A DNA stretch of 64,000 nt from Coniferiporia sulphurascens (taxonomy: Eukaryota > Basidiomycota > Agaricomycetes > Hymenochaetales > Hymenochaetaceae), in contig NBBA01000001.1 of assembly GCA_002794785.1 (NCBI GenBank), forward strand, positions 4,526,001 to 4,590,000. Reading direction: 5' to 3'. Shown here piece after piece: positions 57,075 to 64,000 of this stretch. Under the pieces are notes generated by a model that saw nothing but the letters and a program-made list of their open reading frames with translations, did no database searches and had not been told where the DNA came from. The position numbers were made by a program, and so were the translations under genes. Positions within the stretch are counted from its first letter, which is position 1. Each line of letters begins with the position of its first letter.

Positions 57075-59222
57075 ATGTCTAGTTTGCCCAGTAAAGATAG
57101 TACCGCTGGCGCCCTTCTTCTTGGTTGCTACCTTTCCACCTTGTGGGTACATTTCTTTTCATAAAATGTTGTTTAATTTGACTGCGTATCTTCAGACTTT
57201 ATGGTATTGTCTGTCACCAGACGTATAGGTATTATGGGATGTATCCTCAGGATAAGCTTGTCACAAAGGGCACGGTATGATACTGCTGTTCTGGCCATGT
57301 CGACCCCAATTAATCCCTTCGATCACGCTAGGTTGCCATTATGTGGTATTGATGGAAATAACACTCATCACCGTAATCTTCTAAGAGATTCTCATTTTAA
57401 ACAGGGCCTTGGAGACAATACATGTGACGTTTACCGTGCACACTTGGTGAGGTTTCTTTCTTTTCTTCCAGGGATGTGAACCTGACGAATGCCAGCTATT
57501 ATTACCTGATTTCTGGCTTTCTGGAGCCTGAGCGGTTCTTGGAGGGAGTATGGTACGTGTACACAATTTGGACAACAAGCGCATGCTTATTGAGCTAATT
57601 CTACTGGAAGGTCACTGCGGGTGAGTAGAAATAAGACACAGAATGAAGGATGTCATTGACTGACTAGCCCGGCACATAGACAATAATGGTGCTAACGGTA
57701 CGTGGACTTGTCGCTTACCATGGCCTGTATAATATCTAAATACGTTAAAAGGGCATTATTGCGACGGTTGCTCATGTGTAAGACTTGACGCATTTCTGAT
57801 TCAATATACTGTCCAACGTTCAAACAGGTTCTTCACAATGCGTGTACATTTATGTGAGTAACTTCAGTGCCGCTTTAGAGCTGAGAAATGAATATTAGCC
57901 ACTAGTATTTCATCGCACTCTACTTACAGCCAGTATTGTGAGTGCTCAAGTGATGGAATAGCTCCCTGAATATTAACGCGCCGAGAAGACGAGCGTTTCA
58001 GTGGTCCGACTAGGTAATCACTGATACATTGTCTTACCTTTGAGGGGTTCTGAATGTCTACCAGGCTTTAGCACAGGTGTGCATCCCAAGCCTAAACTGT
58101 GCGCGCTATTAACTGAGGTCTCATACAATGACCAGCGTGCACTGTCACGGCGTAAGTCGCTTATATGCTTAAGAAGGCGATTTGTTTTACAATTTCAGGG
58201 CAGGTATACGTCTGTTACATTTGCGAAGTACACCGGCAATTTTAAAGTGTGTTTCTATGCTTATGAACTCTTGCTGAGACTCAAGCTGGTCTAATGAGTC
58301 TCGCAGTGGCTTATTTGCCTTACCCTGGTTCTGTCTTTGGTTTCTGACCTCATGATTAATGTTTCATTGTGTACCTTCCTTAACAGAAGCAGAACGGGGT
58401 TCAAAAGGTAGCTTCAATCTAGATTGTACCCAAAATACTGCGATCAGATATTGACTAGACTTTGAAAATTGACAGGACAGACTCGCTCATTGATAAGTTG
58501 CTCTTGTACAGTGTCAACACTAGTTTGATAACAGTGTGAGCCGCATGCTACATTTATTTTTCGCTTATTTCTCAATATGATAATCTTGGTTCCTTCGGCA
58601 TATTTAATGTCGTTGTCGTCGCATCTGTAAGTTTCTGCCCTTCTTACGTTGTTGCAATACTTCATAATAACTGCTCCCAGGCTTTGGCAATGCCTACTAA
58701 CTTCATCTACATTGGAGTCTATTTCATTATTAGCAAGCGTATGTACATTTGATGAATTTATCATCAAGAGCATTATTCCTTTGGACTGATAAAGTCCGCT
58801 GCACAGTGTATTCGAACTCACTTCTTGCTGTGTGAGCTTCTCTTTCTCTTTCTCCGCTTCAAGGCAACTACTGATACACATGGGCAGTCTGAATTCGAGA
58901 AAAAGTCTGTCTGGAATTAATGACAACGGGACTTTTGTCCTCCAAGACCTTTCCCGACACAGAATAATGCCAGACCCAGAAAATGATTGGACTTACCCCG
59001 ATCACGGTCAAGTGAGTAGTGCCACTATAAATTTGAATCATCTGTCAAAATGACCCCTCTTCTTTACTTCAGTCCGTACCGATAGTCAGATTGGGGGAGA
59101 AAAATGTGACATCTTTCAATGGTCATGTGAGTACTCGTCTACTTGCTTCCGCGTCTGCGTCTTGGCTTTTTTCATTTCCCTTAGCACTGACAAATGGGAA
59201 TTTGAATAACAGCGGCGCCTAG
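57075..59222 (+). CDS. DUF6534-type multi-spanning membrane protein, copy A
   Basis: Basidiomycete-specific membrane protein family of unknown function. It starts MSSLPSKDSTAGALLLGCYL. The first exons are 57075-57142, 57196-57274, 57332-57345 (14 nt), 57405-57446, 57496-57552, 57611-57620 (10 nt) and 57680-57697 (18 nt). They read LLYGIVCHQTYRYYGMYPQD, then WALETIHVTFTVHTCYYYL and FLEPERFLEGVW. Later exons give HVFFTMRVHLLFHRTLLTAS, WLICLTLVLSLVSDLMINV, SLCTFLNRSRTGFKR, TDSLIDKLLLYSVNTSLIT, PTNFIYIGVYFIISK and LYSNSLLAVLNSRKSLSG, the family's characteristic end. About seven hydrophobic segments are expected. The copia element ends 61 bp upstream of the ATG. The C-terminus is uncertain: an optional intron near 59127 would end it earlier. 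Confidence 0.8.
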
Positions 59223-59699
59223 AAAGTGCCGGGAACTTTAATGCCCGTATCGAAAAGTCGGCATTGGACTCGGTTAGCACTGCTTAGAATGATGTTTGCA
59301 CCACCAATTCTTGCCCATGCTCTATTTATATATTTACTTCTGCGAATTAATCAAAGGAATCTGCATCAAAGTAATCTGAGGAAGGTGATGTCGGGCAAGG
59401 ATGTTTATTGCCGCCCTCTTCTCCGGAGGGTATATAGCACTCAGCCAAAGTCGGGTCATATCCGATCCTGATTATTCTTGTGCGCATGCACATCTTGATA
59501 TCATTGATGTGGTCCGGACAGCCCGCGAAATGGCGCTACCGGTGACCTCAGAAGACCGGAATGTAAGTTTATCCTGTAGCTTGAATCAGTGGCGATTTGA
59601 TCTCATTTTGCGGCGCCCTGTATATGGGATCAAGCATGGGTCATAAAATTGCCAGCCCTTTGCTGTTCAGAGGGTTAGTGTCCCCAGCACCCGTGTGAG
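59223..59699. other. spacer between DUF6534 copies
   Basis: About 480 bp. GTATATAG near 59430 could be a TATA box of copy B, though it is far from the ATG. No gene is seen. Confidence 0.35.
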
Positions 59700-61941
59700 A
59701 TGTCGATCATGGGTGTGAATGCGGACCAACCCCCGTTCCAAACCAATGCGATTGGTACTGCTTTCGCTGGGAGCATGATATCTACGGCGTAATGGAATTT
59801 CCCCTCTCTCATGACCTGAGCGAATAACCTTTAACTGAAGGAACCCTTTTGTAGGCTATACGGTCTAATCTCTCACCAGAATTTCCGTTATTATAGGCTT
59901 TATCGAAAGGATTCACTGAGGCTGAAGCTTTTGGTAAGGTTTCTGTGCAGTTCTCATTTCGTGAGGAAATTCATTTGGCTGTTATTAAGGTCGGATTTCT
60001 ATGGTAAAGCGTCTACTGCGGTATATAGTGCTGCACATTGATCACTTTGCTCTTTTTTCACAAAGGGTCTTGGAAACAACGAATATTGCTCTCACAATCC
60101 ATACCAGGTGGATCATCAATTAAAACTTCTTTATTAACGATAACTGACAGACTCTCATGAGCTATTATTATTTTGCAAGCCATTACCTTGAGCCCCTTGT
60201 GTTTCTTTCCGGTGTTTGGTATGAATCCATGTATATTGAGTTCGTTTGCTTTGCGACTGACATCGCGAATGGACTAACAAAAGGTCATTCAAGGTGCGTT
60301 TTGATCGCATGATGATGCAGCAGTAAGCAGGTCTGAACGAGGCTGCACTTGGGCCTCAGGCATCGATTTTTATAGCTGTGAGTCTCTCGGATCTAAACTC
60401 AAACTGCGTTACAACTGGTCCAATGCTTTCGTATACTTCCAGGGGCTACTTACTTTCATAACGCATATGTGAGCTTATTCCCCTGTTTCTCTATATATCC
60501 ATGCTGGACACGGTTTTTGCATGCCAGTTTTTTCGCCCAACGAGTCTACATTGGTAAGTATACTTCGGGACTTAGTTCCTCTTTGAAAAAAATGTCAACA
60601 TTTTCTCAATTAGTGACTCGGAAATCTTTTTGGCTGTCCGGTTCGGTGGTAAGATGGTATAATTCAAAACTGTCCAGCACAATGACTCAATTGATCATTA
60701 AGTCTGCCGCTGCGATAGTTCAACTCGGTGAGGAACTTATCATTACAATACCTGGCTTAGCTAACCCTCAATTCCAAAGGATTTGTCATAGGTAAAGTCG
60801 TGTGAATATTTAAGTGGCACACTACTAATGGCTTTCGTCTCAGCAACGACTTCACTATTGTAGGTCTTACCCTATCTGATCTGCGCCAATATAAAACTGA
60901 ATTATAAGATGATCAGGTTTATGGAAAATACGCTCTCAGTGTTTAATGATAAATATCCGGTTTATTAAGTCCTTAATGCATACAGATGCAGAATTAGCTC
61001 ATGTGATTTTAGTGGATTATCAGCGCAACCGCGGGTGCCATTGCACTTTCCGACGCTCTTACCGCATATGCATTGTGCTACTGCTTGATGCGAAGTAATC
61101 AAAAGTTCGAAAATAATTAGTTCGAGATTTCAAAAACACCAAGTTCATCTTTTTTTAAATAGGAGTGACTCGATGGTCGCTGAGGTTCTGGCATATTTAA
61201 TCAACACCGGGCTGTTGGCCTGGTGAGTGGCTTCAATCAATACAAGTTAAACGGTGGTTTAACTTGTCATACAGTTTTCTTGCTATTGCAAGCTTCTTCG
61301 TTGTAAGTCTCAACCGAAGTTTTGTATCTGAACCAGCTCAAGTCCGTATCTCTTTTCATATACAGACGATCTTTAAGAAAAGCACATTCATCTACCTTGG
61401 ATTGCATTTTATACTTAGCGGAAGTATGTTTGATTAATTTTGATTTTACTGCGCTTTAGGCTTAGATGACTTGACAGTGCCGACAAACTCCTTGATGGCA
61501 GTGTATGCTTCTGTCTACTGTAATCCCTGCCAAGGCTTCATAGTAACAAAACTCTACTAGGCTCAACTCGAGACACAGCGATTTCTCGCCATCCGGAATG
61601 GGTTCTTTTGACCTTGCTTGTAAGCCAGGAAAAGAGTGTCGACCAAGGTCACGTCTGGAAACGGGAAGATCCTTGCGGGTAAGATTTCTAATGTGCCTAT
61701 TTCCCGAAGTCCTGACAAGCGTGTTCTGGATTAGCCGACGGCTGATGGTATCTTAATTACGCGCATCACTCATGCTGATATTGTCTCAGCAATGGATCCA
61801 AACCCTACTAGCAACAGCAGTCGTGTAAGTAGTCCAGTTATCTTGCATGCCTTGTGGATGCAATGCCTATGTAATGACATTCTTTAGACCACAAAGTCCT
61901 ACGATGCTACGAAGGACATCCTCAACGAGCCCGCTTACTAA
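59700..61941 (+). CDS. DUF6534-type multi-spanning membrane protein, copy B
   Basis: Tandem paralogue of copy A. It starts MSIMGVNADQPPFQTNAIGT. It continues ALYGLISHQNFRYYRLYRKD, a 14-nt exon (59990-60003), VLETTNIALTIHTSYYYF, HYLEPLVFLSGVW, then 10-, 18- and 26-nt exons like those of copy A. Next are IFFAQRVYI, TRKSFWLSGSV, SAAAIVQL and a 12-nt exon (60780-60791). ISATAGAIALSDALTAYALC, SDSMVAEVLAYLINTGLLAW, STFIYLGLHFILSG and NSLMAVLNSRHSDFSPSG follow. It ends NPTSNSSR, then TTKSYDATKDILNEPAY. The join after LSDLRQYKTEL (about 60905-61015) is not resolved and could hide a defect. The copies are well diverged, so the duplication is old. Confidence 0.75.
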
Positions 61942-62365
61942 TGAGTTGATGAGTCGAGGACTCCCCGTATGCTAGTAAGATTAACTATACATTATTTAAA
62001 GCTTGTTCTTCGTCCCATACTTTGTGCTATTATCTTTATCGTCTGTGGGGGGCACAAGGTGCTTTCCACTGGCCCTGAGACTCCGGGTGGAAACAAGTCC
62101 GCCACTAGAAGGCTATTCTTTAAAAGTCAGTAAAAGTTGTATTTTCGTGGTCTTGAAATCATTTGGGTCAACGTAATGAGCTATGCGAGCATCCACGCAT
62201 ACAGGCACTGAAGTAGCACTTGAAATAAGTCTAACGCAGTTGATTGTGGCTGGGGGCGCTTAGATTATTCGGTATTGCACTCTCACAGTCCCGTGATTTG
62301 CGTGAACGGAAGTCGTAAACATCTGCACGGTTTACGACGACTCGCCGTTCAATGCTCTTTTGGCC
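61942..62365. other. intergenic region upstream of SIN3
   Basis: About 420 bp with no gene recognised. It should hold the 3' UTR of DUF6534 copy B and the SIN3 promoter. Confidence 0.4.
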
Positions 62366-64000
62366 ATGGAACCCTTATCAGCAGCCGACTTAAGAGCTTC
62401 CTCAAGAGCAGATGAAGAACGAGCAGCGATTAACGATGCTGTTACAGGACAGCTACAGGAATCATCCGAAGGAAACGCGGATACCTCAGACAGCAGCAGA
62501 CCGCTCAACGTTACCGATGCCCTCAGCTACTTGGACGCTGTGAAGACTCAATTCGTGGAGAGGCCGGATGTCTATAACAATTTTCTGGACATTATGAAGG
62601 ACTTTAAAGGCCAAGTGTACGTGCATACTACCCTCATCATAACACACGTAACAAATGACCACGACGTCCAGAATCGACACCCCCGGAGTGATTGAGCGGG
62701 TTTCATCGTTATTCCGCGGCCATAATGACCTCATTCAAGGTTTTAATACGTTTCTTCCACCTGGATATCGCATCGAGTGCTCTAGGAATGCGCTGGAGGC
62801 CACTACGATAACGGTGACGACGCCTGCAGGGACCACTACTCAGTCGACGGACGGACAGCGACAGATACCGCAAGCAAGCCCAGCGGCCTCTCCTTCTCCT
62901 GCACCCGTTCTGGCGACGACGAACCTGGCTGTCAAACTGCAACCTGATTCCCCGGCGAGCTTGCCTGACTCGACGATACCTTTCGGCACGTCTTCTGCGG
63001 CCACGATGTTAGGTGGCATGAGTATCAAGGATAGCCCAGATAGGGGTCGTCCAGGCCCTGCAGGAGCTCAGGAATTTCATCACGCGATACAATATGTTAA
63101 CAAGATTAAGACTCGTTTCGAGGATGATCCAGAGACATACAAGTATTTTCTCGAGATATTGCATTCGTATAGGAAGGACCAGAATCATGATGATGTTCGC
63201 TTTTGCTTTTTTCTGGCGTAGGCCTGTCTCACGTATTTGTAGGTCTATCATCAAGTTCAACTTCTTTTCAAGGACGCACCAGATTTGCTCGCCGAATTCA
63301 AGAACTTTTTGCCTCCCGATGGCGGAGAACCGTCCTTCGCACCTGAAACTACTGGTGATGCCGTGTGGGCCGATGTCGATATCAAGAAAGGGCTAAAAGT
63401 CGAGGGCCCGTCAGCAGCGAAGAGAAAGAAAAAACCAGTGGAGAAGGAAATACAGCCTGCACCACCTGCTGTACCAATTGCCTCAAAGGCAAGCTCTAGC
63501 CGTGTAAGATTTCCCCCTCCGGCTAAGGAAAAAGCTAACGGAGTAGCGCAGTCAAAAAAGCCCAAACATGGTCATGTCAAGGAGACTGTTATCCCACCTT
63601 CTCCTTCTTATCATCCCTACAGCCGACCACCGTCTCCAAGCCATCACCCTCATCCGCATCATCATCCGCATCAACATGCAGGCCCTTCTACATCTCAGAC
63701 CGCCGCCGCAGGCGCCGTGGGAGCAAGCACAAACGTACAGGATGAACTTGCGTTTTTTGATCGGGCAAAAAAGGCTCTTGAGTTGCGTGAGACGTATGAC
63801 GAATTCCTCAAATTACTGAACCTTTTTTCGCGGGAGATAATCGATGCACGTATGCTCATCCAACGTGCGGGAACCTTTTTAGGTGATGGAGAGTTGTACG
63901 GACAGTTCAAAGATCTGATGGGTTGGGATGACAAACGGAACGGAGAGAATGAAGGGCCGCCGGGCTCTATTAGAAACTGGGCTGCCCCTACGACGGAGAT
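62366..64000 (+). CDS. SIN3: SIN3 transcriptional co-repressor, 5' part
   Basis: Scaffold of the SIN3-HDAC co-repressor complex in the nucleus; cut by the window end. It starts [23 protein letters not shown]1 reads [20 protein letters not shown], then a GT-AG intron (donor near 62618, acceptor near 62670), then [17 protein letters not shown] and [15 protein letters not shown]2 reads [20 protein letters not shown], then after an intron [20 protein letters not shown] and FLPPDG. A His/Pro-rich linker ([12 protein letters not shown]) precedes PAH3, [20 protein letters not shown] with [18 protein letters not shown]. Three PAH domains in this order are diagnostic. The HDAC-interacting domain lies beyond the window. 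The N-terminal arm before PAH1 is short for the family, so an upstream exon is possible. Confidence 0.92.

Noticed and set aside
58444..58926. 160-codon minus-strand ORF
   Set aside because: It is antisense to several exons of DUF6534 copy A, which assemble in phase with family motifs on the plus strand.
61936..61975. Hammerhead-like CTGATGAG/TGATGAG core near the end of DUF6534 copy B
   Set aside because: No matching GAAA core strand or closing stems. The sequence is the last codons and stop of the gene.
1..64000. CRISPR arrays, bacterial operons, rRNA genes or telomeric repeats
   Set aside because: None seen. All coding evidence is eukaryotic with spliceosomal introns.

Overview
The window is nuclear DNA of a filamentous basidiomycete, most likely an agaricomycete. 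Genes are GC-leaning and cut by many 50-60 nt GT-AG introns. The gene content is typical of that group: a full-length PDR transporter, fungal UDP-glycosyltransferases, BTB proteins with a C-terminal tail, type B carboxylesterases, DUF6534 membrane proteins, SHO1, SYO1 and SIN3. Almost every gene is split, so the models below were assembled exon by exon from splice signals and reading phase.

Layout. 0-5.1 kb holds a PDR-type ABC transporter. 5.6-7.4 kb holds a putative membrane protein (minus strand) and a small unknown ORF. 9.9-12.6 kb holds SYO1 (minus), with a small Helentron-like element directly upstream of its start codon. 13.6-19.3 kb holds two tandem UDP-glycosyltransferases; the second carries a 2-nt deletion. 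19.7-22.8 kb looks like a larger element of the same Helentron-like family; it contains a decayed fragment of the oligosaccharyltransferase gene STT3, itself interrupted by a solo LTR. 23.8-28.2 kb holds an unknown membrane-anchored disordered protein and the osmosensor SHO1. 29-48.6 kb is a duplicated block of five BTB genes (plus strand) and three carboxylesterase copies (minus strand), with chimeric relics of both families. 51.0-57.0 kb is a Ty1/copia retrotransposon with both LTRs and a target-site duplication. 57.1-61.9 kb holds two tandem DUF6534 membrane-protein genes made of very short exons. The window ends inside SIN3.

The most informative points are these. (1) The copia element has ten internal stops that are all TGA, and all ten differences between its LTRs fall at CpG-derived sites, which points to CpG-specific decay. 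(2) Two elements share an asymmetric inverted repeat plus a 3' hairpin, as in Helentron/Helitron2, and one appears to have captured STT3. (3) The DUF6534 genes share a series of micro-exons (10, 12, 14, 18 and 26 nt) that ORF-based gene finding would miss. (4) A solo LTR sits neatly inside an esterase intron. (5) Two esterase paralogues share a GC splice donor. The genes do not form one pathway; the BTB/esterase and UGT blocks look like expanding accessory families next to conserved housekeeping genes.
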